A stretch of DNA of 64,000 bases from Diphasiastrum complanatum. Taxonomy: Eukaryota > Streptophyta > Lycopodiopsida > Lycopodiales > Lycopodiaceae. Positions 23,701 to 35,700 of the stretch are shown here, one piece after another; position 1 is the stretch's first letter, and each line of letters opens with the position of its first letter. A program made the position numbers and the translations under genes. A model generated the notes under the pieces. It was given only the letters and a program-made list of their open reading frames with translations. It had not been told where the DNA came from and ran no database searches. The DNA lies in NCBI GenBank assembly GCA_029204225.1, contig CM055106.1:49238908-49302907 (forward strand). The letters are read 5' to 3'.

Positions 23701-26700
23701 AATTAACGTAGTTCGCATTTTGGATTTGATTTGTTAGTTCTTTGATCAAGTTGTGATTTGGAGTTTCTGAACTTATCATTGTTCTTCAAGCATACAAATC
23801 AAGAGGAAAACTTTTCATAGAACCATAAGTAAAACACAGAATAAAGCATTTTTAAATCTGATTGCTTGATTGGTAAAGCTATAGTGAACTTTCCACTGCA
23901 TATTAAAAGAGTATAGTGTTTTGGTAGGTACGGGGTGTCCCAGAGTACTAGGTATAATTTTGGAGGGTGAACCTGTAGAGGGAAACATTATTTCAGGATC
24001 TGCAAAAGTAGCTTGGTGTGGCGGAACGCCTGGCACTGGCATTGTAAGGTATGTCTTTAGATCTTTTATCATTCAAAGTAAGTACTCGTTTTATGTCTAA
24101 AAAATCAGTGTGTGGCTAGACTAACATAGATGTCCATGTTGTTTTTTGTTTTGTGATTTACTATTTGTAGCTGGCTAAGGAAGTCAGAAAACAGTTCTGC
24201 TGCTATTATTGGAGCTGAAGACTACGGATATTCCTTGACCCTAGAAGATGTGGGTGCAAATCTCGTGTTTATGTATACTCCTGTCAGCAGCGAAGGTATC
24301 AAAGGCGAGCCACAATATGCAATGACATCTACAGTACAAGCAGGTACAATGAATGGTATTATGGATATCAAACTTGCTGGAATTTCACAATATAGAAAAT
24401 CGACCTGGCTTAACTAGTCATGTTGAAGTATAGAAAAATGCTTATTGAGCCCAGCCTTTTTTGGTGCAAGAGATTTTATGACTCATGATGTTAACTCGTA
24501 TTAAAAAAGGCTTCATTCTCAAACAAATGTTGATGTTGATTCTTTTTTCTGATTCATCTATTGTCATTTGTGCTGTTAACATAGAAAAAAGGATCTAGTT
24601 TCTATAGAATTTTTATTTTTTGACGAATGGCTGTGGATTGGTTACCTAGTTACACAAGTTGAAGCAAGGGTATTGGAAATTCTGTCAAAATGAGATAACT
24701 TGATAAGCTAAGAAGAGTTACAATTTGCATTGTTTCATGATTTGGTGGTTTGAAAAATGAATTTTGTCTTACAATTTATTTCAATTTGGGTATGATCTTC
24801 ACCAAATCAACGTGCAAACCTCTCCTATATCTGATCTAAGCTAGCTCAAAAATCTGATTTTTTTCGAATAGAACCTTCATTGTTTAAAAAGAACCCACCC
24901 TAAAACAATTGAACGGTACTGTTGCACACAAGCTCACAAACTCTAAGTAAATACACAGAATTACCCAACAATTCCGCCACTTTATTAATCTCAAGCAAAT
25001 GTACATAGATCAACAAGCAAACGTGAGAGCTCTGCTGCAAGTCTCCTCCCAACCATAGCTGCATAGGAATACCATAATGGGGTATGCTTGACAAGGCTCA
25101 CACTATATCCCCTCAAGCACCCCTTAACTCTGACACATCCTAACGTCGACACATGGCAAACTCCATGCACAGTCGACACTTGCCACTTGGCAGTACCCTG
25201 ACACATAGGCAAGCTAATAGGTGGACAATCTGACCCGTGTCACTCATGACCAAGTGTCCCAATGAGCATATGACACATGTCCCGTTGACCTGTCCATTGA
25301 TCGTCCGACAAGTGTCACTCATGCACTAAACCAAGTGTCCCAGTGGGCATATGACACGTTGGCCATCGGGATTTAATCACTATAACAGATATTTACATTG
25401 CAATTTACAATTGTCTCCACAGGTCGGTGACTTAGCCATTTACAATTAATAATTACAGTTTACAATTTCATTGGGCAAGGGATTCAAAGTACATGTGACA
25501 TTCCTTTCCTCCTCAGATGACATCGTCCTCGATGGCAAAGTCTGGATACTGTTAAGACTTTTTTCTTTTGAATTTTGGGTTTGAGGAATGTATCAATTAC
25601 TAATTGTTTATACTTCAATCCTTGGTTTGGGCTCTCATTTTACTAGCTAGTGCTCCCTCCACCTTCTGATGCACTAGATAATCAAGATACAATACCATGC
25701 CTCCTAGCCAGTAGCCATTGAAAGAGGAAAGTCGTGGCCTTACTCAAGGTCTTACTTCAAAGCCCTCTTGCAATGGCCTTTCTACTTTACCAGTTGCTTA
25801 GGTTTGATGATAAGGGAGTCAGAGTGCACGTTGGCCATCCGGATTTAGTCACTATAACAGATATTTACATTGCAATTTACAATTGTCTCCACAGGCCGGT
25901 GACTTAGCCATTTACAATTTAATAATCACAGTTTACAATTTCATTGGGCAAGGGATTCAAAGTACATGTGACATTCCTTTCCTCCTCAAATGACATCGTC
26001 CTCGATGGCAAAGTCTGGATACTATTGAGACTTTTTTCTTTTGAATTTTGGGTTTGTGGAATGTATCAATTACTAAGTGTTTATACTTCAATCCTGGGTT
26101 TGGGCTCTCATTTTACTAGCTAGTGCTCCCTCCACCTTCTGATGCACTAGATAATCAAGATACAATACCATGCCTCCTAGCCAGTAGCCATTGAAAGAGG
26201 AAAGTCGTGGCCTTACTCAAGGTCTTACTTCAAAGCCCTCTTGCAATGGCCTTTCTACTTTACCAGTTGCTTAGGTTTGATGATAAGGGAGTCAGAGTGC
26301 CCCATCCCTAGTTTTGATAATGGTTATTCTAGTGCTTCACATTTGAAAGTTGGGTGAGTCATTATTCACGTTTGAAAGCTGGGTGACTCATTATTCACTC
26401 TTACCAATCTTCTCCCTTGATTACTATTATCCTATGGAGAAAGATGTGAAATTTGAGTGCGGTATTTAAGAATTTGTGAATAGAATTCCATAGTTGCAGT
26501 CATAGAATTACTGAACCGTTATCGGTTCAACACGGTTCTGAGAACCGTACAGTGAACCGTACGGTTCTTAAATTTTTTTGCTCAGAACCGTGGTGAACCG
26601 TACTGATTAATTAATTAATTGATTAATCAATTATATTTTTTTTAGTTTCCCCCCCAAAAATAACCCAAAAATATGCAGAAAAGGGCCAAAAAAATCTGTG

Positions 26701-29700
26701 AATTCTGTGAAATCATCTGTGAAATCTGTCAATCATCTGTATAATCTGTGAAATCATCTGTATCATCTGTCAAATGACTCAAATCATCTGTATCAGCTGT
26801 GAAATCATCTGTATCATCTGTGAAATCATCTGTATCATCTGTCAAATCATCTGTATCATCTGTCAAATCATCTGTACATCATGTGAAATCTGTGAAATCT
26901 TTGAAATCAGTGATGATTTCAGATGATTTCAGATGATTTCACATCTGTATCATCTGTCAAATCATCTGTACATCATGTGAAATCTGTCAAATCTGTATCA
27001 TCTGTGAAATCTATGAAATCATCTGTGACATCTGTGAATTTGGTAATTAATTAGTCAATTAATTAATTGATTATATATTTAATTAAATAGAGGAACCGTA
27101 CCACGGTTCAAGGAACCGTGGTACGGTTCCTTCCACGGTTCCCAGGACCCACGGTTCTGGGAACCGTGGGTTCTATGGTTGCAGTGGATTTTGTATAATA
27201 TTATAAATTTATATTATCATAGTTGCATCGACGATTTTCGAATGGCAATTTTTTTTTTGTAAATACATGCAATACATATATCAGTAAAAAGAGAAAACAT
27301 AGAGGATTAAGATTAAATGAGTTTCTAATATTTTCAGATCCAATTTAGGGCAGTTAGGTGGGATCCATAAGCTCAATTGACCCAACTGGCATAAGATTAA
27401 ATGGGTTTCCAGTAGTTTCAGCTTTATAACTCAAATTTATTCTCTAATAGAAGCAAAAAATTAAAGGAGAATAATTTTGTTTTTGGTGATTGCGATTATT
27501 CATTGCAGCTATGATATGTACAATGTAAATATACTAAAAATTCATATTTAAAGCTTTCTATGCCATAAAGCCCAATTTCTTTTTGCAACACCAATAAAAA
27601 CAGTTAAATGCAAAAAAGAGATGCCAGCTCCATTCCTATACCTTGCTGGCTTTCTTGAACACACGCTTTCACTAGCTTTTCTTTGGCTTTCTTGAACATT
27701 CTTTTAGAAGTTCATCCTTATCCTCACTCATCATCCATGAGTTTGGGACTCAACTAGCATTAGGTGTGATAATTTCTTACAATAGCTAATGATTCCAAAA
27801 GGCCTTCCCTCAGCACACAATTTTTCAACAGTCTATTGATAAAATGGCATACTTCCACCCTTTCAAGGAAAAGTTTTGCTTTTTAGAAAACGCTAACCCT
27901 AATTTTCAGAACGTGATCTGGTTGGCGGGCTGCAAGTATGCTACATTTTAATTGTGATGCCATTGGAATATATACCTATTCCAATCAGTCATACAGCAAG
28001 AAAATCACTTGAAGAAAAGACCCAATTATTTTTGGACACCAACTAACAAAACAACATCGATACACTAAGAGGGGGCAGTGTACCTTGCCACCCGAGTGCT
28101 ATGCTGTAATACACTGCCCATCATCTAAGCTCTATGGTAGATTAATATTGCTGTGAGGTTTTTTTAATCTAAAGATGAGTGCCTTGCAACAGGTAAGAAG
28201 ATGATGAAATATTGAAATTTGAGGATTTGCGTAGATCTAAAGTCTCCTTTTAGGAATTTGTGTAGATCTAAAATCTCCTATGTTCCTTCACTCTACATAG
28301 ATGGCTGTTGACTCTCCATTATTTGTGTTGCTAACTTCAAAGGTGATACATGTTCTAGTTGTCCTCCCCAAAGTGAGTTGACTACAATTAGCTGCTCTCA
28401 AATTGCCTTGAACTTCGCAGGATCCTCTTGCTATCCAATATTGCTATACTCGAACCCACCCTGTTTTAAGAGCCTCACACTACCAATTGTTGGTTTACGC
28501 TTTCAAGGGCTACCATAGTGGCTTTGGAGTCCTCGCTCCATCTTTGCTTAGTGCTAATGGATCATAATTTGCTGCAGTAATTCAGTTAAACGACTAGTCT
28601 TGTCCTTTAGGTCTTGGTCTCTTTCGGCAACTGATCTGTCCCTTGGCCTCACTTCAATTTCCGCCTTAAATCGTGGGATACTTTCGATGTATTTTTCTCA
28701 TCTTATTGACACTCGAGGTGATGATTTTCGGCAATGCTTGGATACATGATGTCTGATCTATTGTAGACATTGAGTTTCACTATTTTTTAGGTACCAGCTT
28801 GTTTCAGTTCATGCTTTTCTTCTTAGGAATATAATGTTTCTAATTTGTTGCTTCTGTCCTTATAGTTAAAACCTGCAGTATTCATATGCAGTATTTTGGG
28901 AGATAAGTAGTATGGATCTAGTATGAGTTTCGAAGGTATTGCTAATTGACCTTTGATGTTCAGCACATCTCGGTCCGTAGAGCAGTGAGCTAAGAATAAG
29001 AAGTCCACTTTGTTTCCACTGTTTTGTACTTTGGTATATTATTTGTTCACTATTGTCCACAGACCCTGGTGTTGCTTTGAGTTTCTTCCTTTAGTTTTTA
29101 GCTTTTTTGTCTCAGTTGCAGTTTACTTCTTGTTCAGCACTGGGTCTACCCAAGACAACGTCAGCTTGGGTGCTGATGAGAACATGAGTATTACTTGCTT
29201 GCTAAGAATTTTTTGTCATGTTTTTCATTATTGTTCTGATGTGGATTTTTTGAATCTTTTGGTTGCATGCATAGTTTGTTCTTTACCTAATGAAATCTGG
29301 TCATCTCAAATCAAATCTTTAGTCTGGATATTTCTTCAATCTCAAAAAGAGAGATTCATCAAAGAGTAGAAGCTCGACACTTGAAAGCCTTAGCATTCTT
29401 TATTGCCATACCTGGTGCACTGGAGTCTTCATAAAGAAATTAGTCCTTGATTACCCTTCAAGCTGGAATTGCACTTCACTGTAATAAGGGCAGGTCTTTA
29501 GATGTCCTTGAGTGGTATTAATTGGCCTTCTGATGTGCATGATTTTATTTTGATTTTCTGAATCCTTTCCGTCTCACACATTCTCCCTTGACGATTATCA
29601 GTACTTCTGATCTTGAGCTCTGAATGTGTTTGCAGCTGCACCATGTGTAAGCGATGTTCGAATTCTCGGTGATGCTGTCGAAGGAAATGTCATCCGTGGC

Positions 29701-32700
29701 ACAGGAAGGTACTTTGGGGGAAAGGAAGGTTCAAGCACTTATGAGTGGCTTGGTGAAGATCCTGATACTGGGTAAGCTTGTGACTGTATATGTGTGCAAG
29801 AAAAAGCATTCAAAGGGTCCACCTCTGCTTAAATAAATGCTTTACAGGTGGCAATAAGCTAATGTTTTTGATACACTTTATTGTAAGTGAAAACATTTCT
29901 TATTTGGAAAATCAGACTCCAAAAATGAGAAATTAGAACCAAGAAATATGGAATGCCACGTCGTGACAAAGAGCAGCTAGAATTTAGTTTATGATATTGT
30001 ATGTGAAAGGAAGAGGAGGATTGAATAAAATAGGCATTCTCACCATCAAGAATCGTCTCTTGCTAATTAGAACTACTTAATCAGGGTCCGACCTCCAGCA
30101 TAGAACTGCTTAGATCTCTTTAAAATTCAGGTTATTTAACCAAAAAGTAAAGAAGCGTGGGCATGTATAAGAGCCAGTGCCTTAAACAAGAACTGGCCAT
30201 ATTCTCTTTAGTATTGGAACAAGGCCTCAACCTTTTATATGCTTCTGGCTTGACAGGGAGTTCAAATATCGATCCAGGGGAAGTTCAGAGTACTTGCTTA
30301 CAGATGAAGATGTTGGTTTACGGTTAATGTTCATATATACTCCTTTCAACTCAGAAGGTTGGCCATCAAAGAGCTGACATGCTTACATTTGGAAAATCTG
30401 GCAAATAATTATAATTTCAGGCAGTAGTAGAGTTAGTCTCACTTGGTGAAACTTCTCACTTTTGCAGGTATTTGTGGTGATCCCATATCTGCAGTTACTG
30501 CTAGAGTTCTGCGTGGTATGCTTGCTCAAAATTCATTTCTCCTTGATGAAATGATGGTTAATCTTTGTTGTGGGTAGTAAGCCATGTGTTCGAGAATTGA
30601 TACAAATAGGGTATTATTGTGAAACATAATGATCTTGTGCTTGCTGTAATCTTCTTATGGCCTTAGCAAACCTTCTTTCCATGCAAACCACAATCAATGC
30701 TTTTGAAATTCAATCACTTACTAGTTTGTTGAATATTTTACTAGGACAGCTCCTCCTAGAGTGAACCAGCTACGAATTGTTGGCGACATTCGAGAAGGCA
30801 ACAAAGTAGTTGTAAGTGGCCAATTTGTTGGGGGAGTTGAAGGTGCAAGCCGGGTGCAATGGTTCAAGACAATTTCTCCGCATGTGATGTCTGACAGCGA
30901 CTTGGATGCAATCAGCACCTCAAAAATTGCGAAGGTCAGATCTACTAGGCCATGCGTCGAATTACAGAAGTCATTGGTTCATGTTAATTTCAAAGCTTTT
31001 TCTCTTATAAGAGTCCTAAAAGATGAAAAAAATAAGTTAACCTTGTATGCAATGTTTTCTTTGTTCTCAAAGCTGTTTTGCTTGATGCTCATTTTTTTGT
31101 TCTTGATTTCTTATATCTCTATTGCAGAAAAAGATGGTAAGAAACTTCTAGGTAATCCCTTTCACACAGTTTTTGTCTATTTGCAGGCATTTCGTATTCC
31201 TTTGGGAGCCATAGGTCATTATTTGGTTGCAAAATATACCCCGGTGCGATCAGATGGTGAAAGTGGAGAAGCTGCATTTGTAATATCTGATTCACCTGTT
31301 GAAAGTAAGTAGTATCTCAGCTATCAGCAAAACAGCAATAGATGATGATGTAAGCAATGGAGAACAGTAGATTAATTTCCAACCAATTACACTGATGGAA
31401 ACAGTTAGGGGCTTGCTTATAGCTGCATGCTAGCTAACAAGCTGGTCTACATTGCTCTGTGCTAAGTGACCGAAGTATGTCAGCAATCAACCAAGCCAAA
31501 CCAGGCCAATCATCTCATTTATGCTATGGGAGATCTTAGGCTTTGCAAGTTAGGGTTCTAGGCCTAGTCATATTTTTCAATATTTACACCAGGACTAAAT
31601 TCATAAGCTCTAATTCTTATTTAATTATACAATATGGGGTGGCCTAAATGCTAATAAATGATGTAAAGCAATAACATGGGGCTTGACGCCTAATAAATTG
31701 TGTAAGGAAAGCCGATTACTCTTTTTACTCCTCAAAAGACAACTTCCATTGTTATATTAGAAAGAAGGGAGGACCAGAGTTGTTGCACAAAGTAAACAGG
31801 CTAGATCAATCAGTGGGTGCTGTCAACAATTGCTCCATTAGCCCAATGGTCATTGGGTACTTACATGAGTCAGAAGCAATAAAACCCATTGCTTTTTCCA
31901 GGGACAGGACCTAACCCAATGTCTCCACTATCAAAAGCCATGAAAAAGTAGGATAACTAGATGATAGGAAGAGCAATTCTAAGGTTCTAGAAACTGAATT
32001 CAGCTTCAGAAGTCCACTCTAAAGGACCAGGACCTTTAGTGTGTCATTGCAAATGAAAGTGAGATAGATCAGCATTAGGACAAATCATTTTGCAGATGGT
32101 TTGCTAGACCAAGGAGTCGAAGCTGGTATGAGTAGTACTAGGTATAAAGCCAACAGCAAAGTTTGGCTAAATCTAAAGCTATACCATCAACAGACAGCGC
32201 AGTGAGTATATACAGGAAGTAATATTCCATCTGTTGGCAAAAAGCTGGTGTTAAACATTGTGAGGTAATGGAGGATGCACAAGTATGGTACGACTAGGAA
32301 TCAAAATACCATCAAAACATATGTCAGCAAACTTACTAATTAAGTAGCAGAACTTAGAAAGATGACTCATCAAGTTATTAAATGTAAGATTAAATGGTAT
32401 TTGTTTGGTCTTCAAAGGTTCAAAAAGTGGTCTTATATTAATCGTCAAGGTGAATAAAGATGTGATGATAATCAAAACATCCTTATTGGATCCCTGAAGA
32501 GACAGGTAGGTCATCAATGTGAGGAATTGGGTGATGTTCTTAATATTAATTTAAGTGAAGTCTCTGTGAGGTGTTCAGAATTCATCCTTGTGATTTAGAA
32601 CCAGTACAAGAGATGCAAAAGGATCCATACTTGGAACTACAAGGCCTGCTCCGATAAGTTTAGAATCTTGATTAGATGCTTTAGTGAGTTTCTACTTGGG

Positions 32701-35700
32701 CATCCAATATGGTGGTCAAACAACAGTTGCAGAGGCAGGAAGGAGATCGTTGAGATGGTTGATATCATGTCAAGGTGGAACTTGTAGGACATGATGACAT
32801 CTGAAAAATGAAGTGAATATATTGAACCAGATGTAACAGTGGTTGAAGGGACAATGATGGGAAGTGCAGGGAGCTATATTAAGTGGAAGTGAAGGGAATG
32901 ATAGAAGATTGCTGAGATGGTGGTGTGGCTATGGACGTGAAAGAAAGGCCAGTCAAAGTAAAAATGTTATCACATAGACTTGCATGCTTTGGCTTCGAAA
33001 ATAAAGTCTAGCAAAGGAAGACTGAGGGAGTCAAGCAATACCAATAAAAAACCATATTGTTTAATAGCATATGTGTAGAGATGTCTCAAATACAAATGGC
33101 AGCCGTCAAATATGATTTGCAAGCATCAGCAACTTCGACATTCAAAAGGGGAAGATGCTAAAACAGAGTCACCCAAACTTTGTATGCTACTTATTTTGAT
33201 GAGAGTAATATAAGTGATACCATTCAAAATGATATGAATATGCAATGTGGTGAGACTCATCGATCCTAACTAAGCCATGCAGGTGTCAGGTCGAAAGATT
33301 TTGTATAACATCATCAGTGGGTCAGTGTTGCTAATAGAAGCATCAATATAAGCAAAAGGTGTCAGTATCATCAATGTAGATTGCATTGTAGCTAGCTAGC
33401 TTAAGTGAAGCAAAGGCACATGCTCTGTGACCAGGACATCACATTCAGCATAGTCTTCTAGAAATGGAGCGGAGCCATTTCTTGAGTGGAAAAGAGATGT
33501 AGCAGAAGGTAGAGAAGAATTGGACATGACAATGGAAGATCATGAGGTTGACTGCCAAGATATCACAAGAGGATGCAAAAGTAGAGGTAGTGCAAGGGTA
33601 GAAGCAGTCTCAATGAAACTGAGAGCATGTGGCACGGCCTGAAGCACATGCAAGTAGATATGATGTTGCACCCTGTGACCAGAAATTGATGATGTTCTCC
33701 AGTAAGGGTTCATGCAGCCATTAATGAATCTAACAAGGAACTCTGTGGTGGTGGTAAAATCACACAAGGGCCGATTTACTTCCTATGATAAGAACAGTAA
33801 TTAGGGCACTCGAGGATCTCACCACCAACATAGCAGCTGTTTCTTGTCTTGCTCTGAAATGGGTTTCCAAACATCAGCTTATGGCCTCCATCCATTCTTG
33901 TCGTATGGATCATAGTCTTGGTGAATCTCTTGATCTATCACACATGATAAATTCTTAGTCATACTTGCACTAACCTGAACCTTTTGACAGTATGACACAC
34001 CTCTAGACTGCGATAGACGCTCGATGTACAACAAATCACATCACTAACCAGCAATGCTATAGAATGAGCTCCTAGGACCTTATCCTATCAATTTCCTTCA
34101 CGGTACTCTCTTATCTTTGTTCATTCAAGCCCTCTTTTCCAGGGGTAAAAAGATGAGACAGAAAATGCAGTCATGTGGGCTCTCTTTGGCTTGTCAACCT
34201 GCTCTTACTCTGCCTTTATTCTGCACTCTGGGAACTGATCAGCATCTTCCCCTACCCACTTGATTTGTGCTCTCCTGTATTACGATTATGCTGTCACACA
34301 CTATTGAAATATAAAACATGATGTGAGTGTCAAAACATAGAAAGAACTTAATCACACCTGCTTTTGAAACCCGAATTTTCACAGAGAAATGCAAAGAGTG
34401 CATGAAAAATGCTGGTACACTTCTAATATGTGAACTATTTGTGAATGACTTGCATCCAGCAGTGTTGCCTCCTAGCCTGAACTTCTTGTCAATAACGGGT
34501 GATTTCTTGGAAGGAGAAACTTTAACAGCTTCTTATGGATACATAGGAGGACACGAAGGTGGCAGTCACTACGACTGGTACATACATGAGGTACACACTG
34601 TCACCTAGAGTTAAAAGATTTATTGTCATGCAGGGTTCAGAAAATAACTGCAAAATTAGGATAAGAGGTGATTGGTGTTAAATTTGGGTCATCTATGGCT
34701 TTTCTGGATAGAATGAATATGATCCTGGAAGTACACTACCGGAAGCAAGACAACAATTACAACACTTTGTTACCAAGGAGGCTGTACACAAGCTCATATC
34801 GTTTAGATGCACGCCAGTTAGAGATGATGGTACAGTTGGTGAGACAAGGAGCACAATGTCCCAGGAGCGTATTCGAGCAGGTGATGAAATAAAATGTCTT
34901 TTTGTTAGTTCAGTTTCTGTTGTGAATCTTGTTAAAATGAGAGCCAAGTATGCTGGGATGCCTACAAAGAAACATTGTTCTTGTATTATATTCAGTGCTC
35001 AAGTTGTTAAGATCCGTTCGTTAATGGAGATGTAGCTAAGATGTTGGCAATGCTATACAAGTACAGGTCCCCCAAAGCTGCTGCGATTGAAAATATTAGG
35101 TGATGCAATTGAAGGAAGCATGTTGCAAGTGGACAAGGAATACTGTGGGGGTGAAGAAGGATACTCTAAATTACAATGGTTTTTGGTATATTTACTTCTG
35201 GTAGCATTGATGTTTCTAACAGCCTAGTTGCTATTATTATCCGATGACAAATCTGCTGTATCTCTTTGAAAAATATATAGAGTTGATTCAACGTATTATA
35301 TTTAAGTGTCACTAACTTAAAGACATGCTTTTGGTGCTTATTGTGAGATGTTTTTATTCAAAAAATACAGACCAGTCCTGATGGTGCTCAGCGTGAAATC
35401 AAGGGGGCCAATGACCATACTTATGCGATCTGCACTGAGGATATCGATGGTTTTCTATGTTGTTCTTGTTTACCTGTTAGAAACGATGGAGTCAAGGGTG
35501 ACATTGCAGTCTCTCCACTTTTGGGGCCGGTGCTACCAGGTGAGACAATTTTTTGTAGACGGGGCTTAATTTTGATTGTTTGAGATCCTAGGCAAAAATT
35601 TCATTTTTCCAAGCATACCCACTCTTGTAATCGTAAGCTTATTACCCGATGAGATCCCATATAAGGTTTGACCCATCAGATGTCTGCTAGAGTTTGAATC

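Larger units (their letters stand above)
24344..29635 (+). other. AIR9 intron 13, 5.3 kb, transposon-rich
   Basis: Runs from gtacaa to tttgcag. Contains a minus-strand chromovirus 3' end with a 472-bp tandem duplication (24890-26300) and a palindrome-flanked repeat element (26490-27185). The remaining parts (24344-24890, 27190-29635) show no gene. The 119-codon plus frame at 29010-29369 is hydrophobic and unrecognised. Confidence 0.85.

Noticed and set aside
26690-27040. Possible CRISPR-like array
   Set aside because: Units are 10-15 bp with no unique spacers, in plant nuclear DNA. It is a short tandem repeat.
28900-29060. Hydrophobic frames in AIR9 intron 13 as a small gene
   Set aside because: AT-rich intron, no start context, no homology and no splice support.
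30761-31312. A single 183-codon gene
   Set aside because: It is AIR9 exons 17 and 18 joined through an open intron. Splice sites and family alignment support two exons. The open intron is reported as a finding.
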